Assembly (NCBI GenBank): GCA_039654915.1
Contig: CM077593.1
Coordinates: 42,812,501 to 42,876,500, forward strand
Reading direction: 5' to 3'
Source: Aquilaria yunnanensis
Taxonomy: Eukaryota; Streptophyta; Magnoliopsida; Malvales; Thymelaeaceae
DNA length: 64,000 nt
A model generated the notes under the pieces. The model did not search any database. It saw only the letters and a list, made by a program, of their open reading frames with translations, and was not told the DNA's origin. The position numbers and the translations under genes are program-made. Each line of letters opens with the position of its first letter. The first letter of the stretch is position 1. Below are positions 36,173 through 45,168 of this stretch, one piece after another.

Positions 36173-36178
36173 AATAAA
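36173..36178 (+). terminator. Polyadenylation signal of the antisense gene
   Basis: AATAAA lies 82 bp after the last stop codon, downstream of a T-rich stretch, on the gene's own strand. It would end the antisense transcript before the end of the convergent integrase frame at 36515. Confidence 0.5.
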
Positions 36179-36514
36179 ATTTTTCCTTCCCTCAGATTTT
36201 GGTTAAACTTTTGAGCAATAACTTTTATTTCCTAGTTATCCCAACCACTTTCGGTCAAGGGGCTTCGGAAAATATGTTTTGCTTGCTGTCTTAACCGTCT
36301 TCGAAAAAATGTATGCTTTCGATGAATTTCCTTAAGCAAACTTTGGCCTTATTTTGATAGACTTACTTCTTGAGAGAATGATCTCGTCAACTTTGGAAGG
36401 AATACGTGACTTTCGCAAGCTCTTGCTTAAGCTTTGTTCGGCGAAAACTCTTTGGTGGAAGAAAATTTCTGTACTCAGAAACCTTTTCTAACTTGTACGA
36501 TTTTTACCAAAATT

Positions 36515-37850
36515 CTAAGTATAGAATTTTTTCAAGGCATCCGAGTGCCAAGTATTTTTCAATTCTCCACCTTTGGTATCGCCAAGCTTGTAGACTCCAT
36601 TTCGAACCTCATCAAGGACAAAGTAAAGTCCTTCCCAGTTTGACCGAAGTACCCCGTGGGATGGTCTTTGGGGTTCAAACTTGACCTTTCGGAGCACGAG
36701 GTCTCCTTTCTTTATTCCTTTTGGCCTAACGTGCAAGTTTGCAGCGATGGCCACCTTTTGCTGAAAGGCCTTTCTTCTGAGCTCAGCCACCTCTCTGTGT
36801 TCGTCAATTAGGTCGAGCTTAGTTCTCAATCCGAGGTTGTTCCTTCCTTCGTCGAACACTTGTATTTTGACTGATGGCTGTACTACCTCGATAGGGATAA
36901 TGGCCTCTGTGCCGAAGACGAGCGAAAAAGGTGTCTCACCTGTGGCCCTTCGGGGTGTTGTCCGATAGCTCTCTAGCAGACTAGGAAGTTCTCCTAGCCA
37001 TTTTCCCTTTACTTCTCCCAATCTCTTTTTCAGACCATCTTTTATGGTTCTGTTGGATACCTCTACTTGTCTGTTGCTCTGAGGATGAGCTACGGGGGCG
37101 AAGTGCATCTTTATTCCGAGGTCGGTGATGAATTCTTGGAATCCCTTGTCAATAAATTGGGAACCATTGTCAGCCACTATCACCCTCGGTATGTTGAATC
37201 TGCATATGATGTTTTTCCAGATGAATTTTTGTATATCTTTTGCCGAAATGGTTGCCAGGGGCTCTACCTCAACCCATTTGGTGGAGTAATCTACTGCAAC
37301 CACGCAGAATTTCACTCCTCCGGGTGCTATTGGGAGTGGCCCGATGAGGTCGATGCCCCATACTGCAAAGGGACAGGGGTAGTCAGCCGAGGTTATTAAT
37401 TCCGAGGGCAACCTTTGGATGTTGGCGTGTCTTTGGCAACTGTCACATTTTTGGAAAAACTGTCTTGCGTCCCTTCTTAATGTAGGCCAAAAGTACCCTT
37501 GGCGGAGTATCACTCCTGCCAAAGCGTCGGTCTCGACGTGGGAAACGCAAATTCCCTCGTGGACTTCCTCGAGAATTGTCTAAGTACCCTCTTCGCTGAC
37601 ACACCTTTGTAATGGACTTGCATATCCTTATCGGTACAGTTCTTCCCCGATTAGGAAATATTGTCCGGAGCGCCTTCGCACTTTCGCTTCCTTGCGAGGG
37701 TCATCAGGAAGCTCTAAGGTTGTAACGTACCTCTTTATAGGATTTTTCCATCCTTCTTCCGAGGTTGCTATGCTTATTACTGCAATGCTTGGGTGGCTCA
37801 TCACTTCGGTGAACCTTTTTGATTTGGCCAGACTGTCTACTTCGGCATTG
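36515..37850 (-). pseudogene. Tat-1 integrase
   Basis: An intact 335-residue frame (37522-36515) plus an interrupted N-terminal lead-in up to about 37850. It shows the zinc-binding CDSCQRH block, then the catalytic core: WGIDLIGPLP (first Asp), VADNGSQF (second Asp) and HPQSNRQVEVSNRTIKD (Glu). The C-terminal part has KGDLVLRKV. Integrase inserts the cDNA in the nucleus. The upstream link to the second RNase H contains stops, so it could not be made as part of a polyprotein. It converges with the antisense gene. Confidence 0.9.
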
Positions 37851-37852
37851 TC

Positions 37853-38308
37853 TCATCGAGGCACATTTTCGATATACACCGTGTCAAACTCCTGGATGAG
37901 CTTTGATACAAGCTCATGGTATTTTGCCAAAGTTGGATCCTTTACGCTATAATCCCCCGCCATTTGCCGGACCACCAGCTGAGAATAGCTGTGGGCCTTT
38001 AGGTTTCTTACACCAATCTTTCTAGCAAGGTGCAATCTTGCTAGGAGAGCTTCATATTCTGCCACATTGTTGGTGACATTAAACTCGAATTTGATGGCTT
38101 TCATTACTTCCATGCCTTCAGGGCCGCGAATAACTACCCCAACTCCCTGGTGCTCGGAGCCGGAGGCCCCATCTACAAACAGAGTCCATTCTGGCTCATT
38201 TTGGCCAAGGTCTGACTGATCATCTTCAGTCATGGGCACTTCAGCGATGAAGTCGACTAGAGCTTGAGCTTTTATTGTTTTCCTTGGCTCATAAGTGATC
38301 ATACTCAC
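37853..38308 (-). pseudogene. Tat-1 second (archaeal-type) RNase H
   Basis: A 151-residue frame with WTLFVDGASGSEHQGVGVVI (first Asp), then NNVAEYEALLARLHLA (Glu), then the tail region AKYHELVSKLIQEFDTVYIE. In many RNase H of this group the third acidic residue is in SDSQLV; here it reads SYSQLV, so a catalytic position appears lost. An extra RNase H between RT-RNase H and integrase is diagnostic of the Tat lineage. It sits one frame off the upstream RNase H because of a single-base insertion near 38298. Confidence 0.88.
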
Positions 38309-39653
38309 CGAGCTCTATGCACCATTTGGAAAGCCTTCCTGAGTGGTCTATTCTCTTCATGATGTCCCGAAGAGGTAGACCACTTCGGATGATAATGGGG
38401 TGAGCTTGAAAATACGGGCATAGTCTTCTACTTGCAAGCACCAGGGCATAGACAGCTTTTTGTAGTAGGGGGTACCTAACTTCGGCGTCATGCAGGGATT
38501 TGCTCATATAGTATACTGGCCATTGTTTTGCCCCTTCTTCCTTTATGAGGACCAAACTCAAAGCCTTTTCGGTGACCGCAAGGTATAGTACGAGTGGTTC
38601 CCCTTCCCGTGGCTGCCAAAGTGTGGGTAGGTGTGTCAAATAGGCCTTGAGCTCTTCCTAGGCCTTTTGGCACTCTTCATTCCAAGGGTGGTCATTGCTT
38701 CTGAGGTCGCCACCATTTTTCGTTGCCTTGGTAGGAACTTTAAAGAAAGGTCGGCAGTGATCCCCATACCTGGAAATGAATCTGCTAAAGGACGTTATTC
38801 TCCCTGTGAGCCTCTGCACATCCTTTGTTGTGGCGGGAGCTCAAAATTTTAGTAACGCCTTGACCTTTTCTGGATTAGCATCGATACCTCTTTCCAACAC
38901 CGTAAATCCAAGGAACTTACCCGCACTCACTCCGAAGATGCATTTTTTGGGGTTAAGGCAAATTCCGAAGGCTTTCAACTGGTGGAATATTTCCTCCAAA
39001 TCTGCGATGTTACTAGCAAGTATTTTGCTTTTGACTATCATGTCATCGACATAGACTTCCATGTTCCTCCCTATTTGGTTGTTGAAGACCTTGTTCATCA
39101 ACCTCTGGTAGGTAGCTCCTACATTTTTAAGCCCGAAGGGCATTCTGATGTAGTAATATGTACCGACTTCAGTGATGAAGGCGGTTTTTTCCTCATCTTC
39201 AGGGTCCATCCTGATTTGGTGGTACCCGCAGAAGGCGTCAAGGAAACTCAGGAGTCCATATTCGGTGGTAGAGTCCACCAACTGATCTATTGGCGGCAGA
39301 GGGTATGAATCCTTAGGGCAAGCGTCATTCACGTTTCAGAAGTCAATGCATATTCGGAGCTTGTCACTCCCTTCTTTTATGGCAATAACCACATTACTAA
39401 GCCATTCGGGGTATTTGACCTCCCTGATTACGTTCGCATCTAACAAGCATTGGACTTCGATTTTGATGAAGTTGTTCTTGTGTGTCGAGAGGCTTCGCTT
39501 TTTTTGACGGACGGGCTTTGCCTTTGGGCTTACTTTAAGGCTGTGCTGTATTATGCGAGGGTCTACCATAGGCATGTCTTTCAGCAAATAGGAGAACAAA
39601 TCTTTATTCGTTAACAGGAAAGATACAAGTTTCTCCTTGTCACCTTCGGCCAA
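38289..39653 (-). pseudogene. Tat-1 reverse transcriptase and first RNase H
   Basis: RT fragments at 39653-39336 (HSLKVSPKAKPVRQKKRS, then VVIAIKEGSDKLRICIDF) and 39332-38841 (LLSFLDAFCGYHQI, then MPFGLKNVGATYQRLMNK and VYVDDMIVKS at the active site). The first RNase H at 38639-38289 reads LYLAVTEKALSLVLIKEEG then KQWPVYYMSKSL. All lie in one frame but are interrupted by stops near 39333 and between RT and RNase H. Together they copy genomic RNA into cDNA in related intact elements. Confidence 0.9.
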
Positions 39654-39731
39654 TATTTTCCCTATTCGGGTATTTCGGCCTGGGACAAGTTCTATATCCT
39701 CCGTTTCTATCTTTTCAGAATTCTCTGTCCC

Positions 39732-40367
39732 TCATTCTTCTGTCATGAACATGGCTTTTGTTCCCGTAGTCTGTGCGTAGTTTGTCACCGGCGCCTTTCG
39801 CGCTTTGACAAATACTTTCCTCACCTCCCCTTGATTGATGAAGATCTCAGCATCTCTATCTTTTGTGGCGAAGGTGACGGTCAGGTACTTCACATCCAGG
39901 CGGACGTGTAGGTTTCCTTGCATTTGCCTCCCTAGAATGGCGTTATATGACGAAGGGACATCTATGACAATGAACCTTGTCATTGTGGAGGCAAACAGCT
40001 CGTCACTGTTTTTTAGTGAAGTTCCTTTCAACATCAGGGGAAGATCAATCCATCCGAGGACGGGAAGTTCGGATGGTCCCACTCCAAAAGGAAGAGAAGT
40101 GACAGGCTTGAGGTCGCTCCTTGAAATGCCGAGACCTGGCAGCAAATGAGAGAACAATACGTCAGCATTAGAACCGTCATCAAGCAATACCCTTTTGACA
40201 TCCCAGCTTCTTATTCTTGCCATGACTAGTAGCGGATCATCGTGAGGGAAGACTACGGTAGACCCATCCTTCCGAACAAGCTTTTTTGATGGGTTCTCGT
40301 GCTCCACCACCGATATCTCCCTGGCTTTTCTTTTTCTTTCCGCCGATGGCAGTCCCATGGTGATCAT
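39732..40367 (-). pseudogene. Tat-1 protease region
   Basis: A 211-residue open frame with VKRVLLDDGSNADVLF, the Tat form of the aspartic protease active site (DDGSNA). It is preceded by VFPHDDPLLVMARIRSW and followed by LPVLGWIDLPLML and YNAILGRQ, the usual downstream protease blocks. It lies in the same frame as gag but is separated from it by stops. It would cut the Gag-Pol polyprotein. Confidence 0.88.
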
Positions 40368-40514
40368 TTGAATTACTCCGGCCGAAGGTGGCAGATGCCT
40401 CTTGGGACTTCGGTTCCGGTGTCTGTCAGAGTCATACTCCTCGTCATCCCCTTTTCCTTCTTCTTCCCTCCTTCCCTTCGAAGAGGGGATTCGCAGGTAA
40501 TGCCGATGTTGACC

Positions 40515-42038
40515 CTACTTTATTAAGGACTCTATGTACTTCTTCAGTTGGAAGCAGTCCTCGGTATCATGTCCATGGTCCCGATGGAACTGACAGAACT
40601 TTTTCATGTTCTTTTTATTGTCCGAGGTCATGGCCTTCGGTCGCTGAATTTGACTACCTTGCGTTTCCATGGCCATGAGGATGTTCGTTCTTCTGGTGTT
40701 TAAGGGAGTGAAAACCATCAACTTCTTTCCCTTAAGTTTCTGGGGTCGTCCCCCTGACTCGGTTGGGTAACTGGTTTGCTGGCTCGGCCCCTTGATGCGA
40801 ACATGATTGGCCTTTGGGCATCCCATCCTCAGCTCCTCGGCGATCATGTGCTGTTCAGCCCTTCGGTAAAATTCACCGAGGGTGTCGGGGGGATCCTTGG
40901 AGAATTCGTAGAACAACTGGGAGTCTCTCCGAAGTCCCTGCGTCATGGCCAGGATACGTATTTCTGGCCTGAAGTCTGGAACACTCAAGGCTTCCCAGTT
41001 GAACCTTTCGACATAGTCGCGAATGGTTTCTCCATTTTTTTGCGCTATGTCGAACATTTGGACTGACATCTTTGCCGTTGGTCTGCTTCCAATGAATTGC
41101 TGTGTGAAGGCAGTAGACAGCTCTTGGAATTCCATGATGGTTCCTGGAACCAATGAGTTGTACCATGCTGTAGCTGGTCCAGCAAGTGTGACCTCAAAGC
41201 ATTTGCACAGGCTGGCATCATCAGCACCGTGCAACACCATGCTACACCTGTATTTGGTCAGATGGGCCTGGGGGTCACTCCTGCTATCATAGGTCTCCAG
41301 ACGAGGCACCTGAAAGTCACTTAGCATAGGTGCTTCGACTACTACTCGGATAAACGGTGATTCATCTCCGTTGAAAATTTCTGATAACCTGGACCAGACA
41401 GGCTTCCGAGCTACCAGTCTTTCCACCCTTTCTAGCCTCTTTAGCATTTTCTCCATGAGGAGTGTGGCACTGGGCTCTTCTTCCTGCTGTCTAGAGGCTT
41501 CCGGCAGTGGGGAGCAACGTCTCCTCTTTGGGGAGTAACTTCGGCGCCGAGGGGATTGCAACTTCTCCTCGGGTGAAGAACTCCTTTGGTGGGGCGCCCT
41601 GGGCCTTTTGGGCCCTTCTTCTTCTGTAGGCAAAACCCTGGGGGGTATGTTCTCTATTGAGGACTCATCTCGCTGATCCCCACTTCCCGAACTCCAGTGG
41701 GTTGATTTCGGGCTCCTTTCCCTGCGAGGTACCGGTGAAGAAGGTCTCCAGCCCGGAGGCGGTTGAGGCCATCTTCGGTCCAGCTGCTGCGTTATTTCAG
41801 CTACAATGGAGCGCTAAAACTCACGCAGGAAGCCCACGGTAATAGCCAGAGGACGTTCATCCTTAAGAGAGGAAGTCCCTGCTACGGGCTGCTCGGTTTC
41901 CAGTTGAATCTCTGGCGTGGACAGGGACTTAGAAAGTCCCTTGTCCTTAGAATGCCGAGTTTCAACGACGGCGACCTGGGAGTGGGTTCCCACAAACGGC
42001 GCCAAATGATACCCTTTAGTATCTTTGTTATGTGACAT
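40515..42038 (-). pseudogene. Tat-1 gag
   Basis: The main frame at 41633-40515 (372 residues) opens with a basic, serine/proline-rich head. It then has the retrotransposon gag core: YDSRSDPQAHLTKYRCSMVL, then AGPATAWYNSLVPGTIMEFQ and AMTQGLRRDSQLFYEF. Near the end it has KFCQFHRDHGHDTEDCFQLK, a zinc knuckle of CCHC type (C-x3-H-x3-H-x4-C as written). An upstream frame in the same phase (42038-41814) starts inside the LTR and reads through the primer-binding site into SLKDERPLAITVGFLREF before a TAG at 41814. Gag forms the cytoplasmic particle in active relatives. Confidence 0.85.
41990..42004 (-). promoter_or_regulatory. Tat-1 primer-binding site
   Basis: In minus sense TGGCGCCGTTTGTGG begins two bases after the 5' LTR. 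The first ten bases complement the 3' end of plant tRNA-Asp (…AACGGCGCCA). This is the usual Tat and Athila primer. Confidence 0.85.
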
Positions 42039-42856
42039 GGTAGAATTGAAAGGGACTTCTGTTGAGGGAGAACGTCCAAAGTGAAGATTTCCGAAGAGAA
42101 GGTCGCCTGCAACACTCAGAAAATAAGGGTTAGGAGGTCCCCGGAGTATTTTTCCGGGGAAGAGCCTCCGACACCTAAGTCAGTTTTTTGGAGGTAGAGA
42201 AAAAGTAGGGAACTAACGGATTCTTGCCTGTTTTTTGTGTTCTTTTTTGGGAGGAGAAGAAGATCCCGCTTTGAGGCCATTTCCTTAGTATATAAAGGAG
42301 GGTGTGATCCGTTCAGATTGTGACACGTGTTCCGTCGGATGTAATCTACACTTTTTAGGTGTGGGGACCTCTAGCCGTCTGCAGGCTCCTCGGGCCAAGG
42401 GCTAGGGCTGGAAGAGCCCTACATGATAAGACTTGTGCAGCGTCGGCGTGTCAGAGCGCATATGAGGGCGGTGTGTAGCATATGAGGGCGACATGTCAGT
42501 GGCTCATTAATTGCTTGTGCCGTACTCCCGAGGTCTTTTTAGGTCGAGGTCACCCTTCGAAATAAGAACCCTTCTTCGAAGTCATCTCAGTAGTTCGGGA
42601 GTTCCCTTGGCGCTAGAGTTCCTCCTTCGGGGGGATTTTCTCCTGCCGAAGGTAGTTGGCCATTCTCCCCCGAAGCTAGTTCAGTGGCTTTCCCGAGGGA
42701 GGTGACACGCTACTTTCCAGAGGTTCGTGCTGTCGCTCCCAGGGGTGTCGTTGGACTGCTAGGGTTGTGTGTCCGAGGCGTCAGATGTTCCTTTTTCCGA
42801 GGTCGGTGTTTGACCGAAGCTCATAGGCTTAAAGGGTGATGGTACTTCGGCTATCA
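42007..42856 (-). repeat. Tat-1 5' LTR
   Basis: It runs from TGATACCCTTTAG to CGGCTATCA, 850 bp. It pairs with 32020-32869, with scattered substitutions, many of them transitions. It is followed on the right by the target duplication CTTGT and the Athila-like gag. Confidence 0.92.
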
Positions 42857-42861
42857 CTTGT

Positions 42862-43450
42862 TATTTAGAGTACCACCAGCTGCTAGATCAATCAGTTGCT
42901 TGAAAGCATAATTCAGACCATTTTGGAATGTTTGCACTTACATCCATGTAGGTAATTTAAAATGTGGACACCTTCTCAACATATTCTTGAATCTTTCCCA
43001 ACCTTCACATAGTGTCTCAAAATGTATCTAACTAAAACTAGAAATATTATTATGGAATCTTGCAGTCTTAGTTGGAGGAAAATTCTTCAACAGAAATTTT
43101 TTGGCAAGAGCATTCCAAGTGGTAATAGACCATCTTGGAAGTGAAGTCAACCATTGTTTTGCTCTTCCTCTTAATGCAAACGGAAACAACCTCAACTAAA
43201 TGTTATCTACACTTGGTCTATTAATTTTGAAAGTATCACATATCTTTAGGAAACTAGCAATATGAGCATTCAGATCCTTATCCATTAAACCATTAAATTG
43301 AACACAATTCTACACCATCTGAATAGTAGTCCGTTTGATCTCAAAATTATTGGCATTGACAGGAGGTTTAACGATACTTGATTTAGTCCCATCAAGAGAG
43401 AGCTTCATATATTCAGGAATAGTCCTTGCTTGATTATGGTCTTCCATCAT
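42862..43450 (-). pseudogene. Athila-like gag, N-terminal half, broken
   Basis: The start MMEDHNQARTIPEYM is at 43450 in minus sense. It continues LRLFPFALRGRAKQWLTSLP, NALAKKFLLKNFPPTKTARF, WERFKNMLRRCPHFKLPTW and NGLNYAFKQLIDLAAGGTLN, a classic Athila gag. Four or more stops interrupt it. It is cut by the Tat-1 insertion and resumes at 32014. Confidence 0.85.
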
Positions 43451-43734
43451 TCATTGCTCTTGATTTTCTACTTGTTGCTCTACCTCAGGATATAATGCTT
43501 ATGACTTAATACCCTTTATAAAATGAAGTTTTCTCAAAGTTCTTTTAATTTCTGGATTGGCTTCAATCACTTTACTAGGGTGGCTACAAGACATGCACAA
43601 ATTTTCCTAACAAAAAAGAACAAGAAATAAACAAAATAAAAATAAACTAAAAATTCAAAGAAAAATAATGTAATAAAATAAATGGCTAGATTAATAAAGA
43701 TTGATCTTTTAGGTAGCAATGTTAACAAATATTC

Positions 43735-43750
43735 TGTGACAATAGTGCCA
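43735..43750 (-). promoter_or_regulatory. Athila-like primer-binding site (decayed)
   Basis: In minus sense TGGCACTATTGTCACA, next to the 5' LTR. It resembles TGGCGCCGTTGTCGGG (tRNA-Asp type) with substitutions. Confidence 0.55.
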
Positions 43751-43756
43751 AAAACT

Positions 43757-45168
43757 TAACGTGTTTTCTAGTTCACAAAAACTCTTCCCACTACACCAAT
43801 GAATAACATGGATGTGCCAAATCTATCTATACTTATAAATATGTGAACTTACAGGAAAACACACCTATTATCAAAGTATAACAGTAGAAAGTATCAAGAT
43901 CTTTTTTCCTAAAGAGTGGAGTTGTCTACCATACTCAAATTTTCTCCTTATTATCTAACCGACAATTAAGGGTTTGTTTTAATACTTGACGAAAAACTAA
44001 CTTAACCAATGTAGTAAAAATAATTTACTAACTAATTACCAGCAATGGAAAGCAAATAAACAAATCAATAATAAGATACATCATACTTGGAATTAAATCA
44101 TCCTAAAAATCTATTGTGTTATTCTTACTTTGGTTTAATAGGCATATGATTAACTTGGACCATGGAGTACTACCTAAAATAGATTAGCTCCCTATTATTC
44201 CCATTTACTAACCCCTATTCTTAATTCATCGATAGGGTGGCTAGTTCTACCGTGCTTCCTAAGAATGCATTACTAGTCCTACGACCCAACTATTAGATTT
44301 CATCCTAGTTCGGAGGTATTATATCACATCTATTAGTCCTAGCTATGATAACATCCCTTCTATTATACCACACGCATATGTTCATCATCCTACATTGAAT
44401 TAATATGCTAGCCACTATTAATCAACACAATAAAGCATATTGGATAGATCAAAAGAAAGCCATAATTATATTAAATCAAAAACAAAAACAATCACAATAT
44501 CATCCTAGGATTCATCTACTCTAAGTATGAACAAAGAATTTAGTTTATAATGCCAAAAACAAAACACAATAGGAACAAAAAAAAGCTAGGAAAAAAAGTC
44601 TCCATCTCTAAATCATTTTTAGTCTAAGGAATCCTTGATCTTATGCACATTAACTTGTCTTGATCATTAAAACTACCTCTTTCAGCCTTCTCCTATGAAA
44701 ACTCAACTTTTTCCTCTGTATTTTTATCTCCTCATTTTCTCTTTTTCCTATTCTCCTTTGTATTATGCCTAATTAATTCAATAAAACCCTAATAGCAGCC
44801 AAACATGGTTTATCACATGGCCATGTTCAAGGCTGTGTTCGACTCCTAGAACATAAAAATCATGTACTTTAATGACATAGTTAGGAACATATGTGTGACA
44901 ATGAACACAGGCATGTCTGGCATGAACACGGGCATGTTTACATCTGACATTGGTGTGATACAACCTGTGTTTAATCCAATTTTTGTCAAAACTTGTAATT
45001 CAGTTCCAAAACTTGCATAAAATATTTTTTAACTCAAATAGAGCTAAAATATGAATTGAAAATAAAATATGAACTAAATAAGCACCAAATTCCAACAAAA
45101 ACACATTAAAAAACAAGCAATCGTGAAGGAAAAACATATATAAAACATGCATAAATATAAGCAGATTA
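43757..45168 (-). repeat. Athila-like 5' LTR
   Basis: 1.41 kb, pairing with 19989-21374. The two LTRs share an order of blocks such as ATCTATCTATACTTATAAAT, GCTAGTTCTACCGTGCTTCC and GCATATGATTAACTTGGACC, but differ at many positions and small gaps, so the insertion is old. The short frame at 44778-44963 is not a gene. Confidence 0.8.

Larger units (their letters stand above)
32020..42856 (-). mobile_element. Tat-1: complete Tat-lineage Ty3/gypsy element, 10.84 kb, inactive
   Basis: Full-length element with 850-bp LTRs at both ends and a perfect target duplication CTTGT (32015-32019 and 42857-42861), inserted in the gag of the Athila-like element. In minus sense the order is 5' LTR, primer-binding site, gag, protease, RT, RNase H, second RNase H, integrase, then a passenger gene on the opposite strand, then the 3' LTR. 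The second RNase H and the antisense gene mark the Tat lineage. The two LTRs differ at roughly one position in twenty by eye, so the insertion is much older than Tekay-1. Several stops and at least one frameshift break pol. Confidence 0.93.
19989..45168 (-). mobile_element. Athila-like Ty3/gypsy element, degenerate, with two nested insertions
   Basis: The 3' LTR is at 19989-21374 and the 5' LTR at 43757-45168; they share CTAGTTCACAAAAACTCTTC at their left ends and align throughout. Flanks GCAAT and GCTAC agree at three of five positions, a weak target duplication. In minus sense the order is gag, protease, RT, RNase H, integrase, a further ORF, then a long non-coding stretch, as in Athila-lineage elements. 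Removing the 22788-25543 and 32020-42861 insertions leaves about 11.6 kb, normal for Athila. Many stops and frameshifts make it inactive. Confidence 0.85.
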
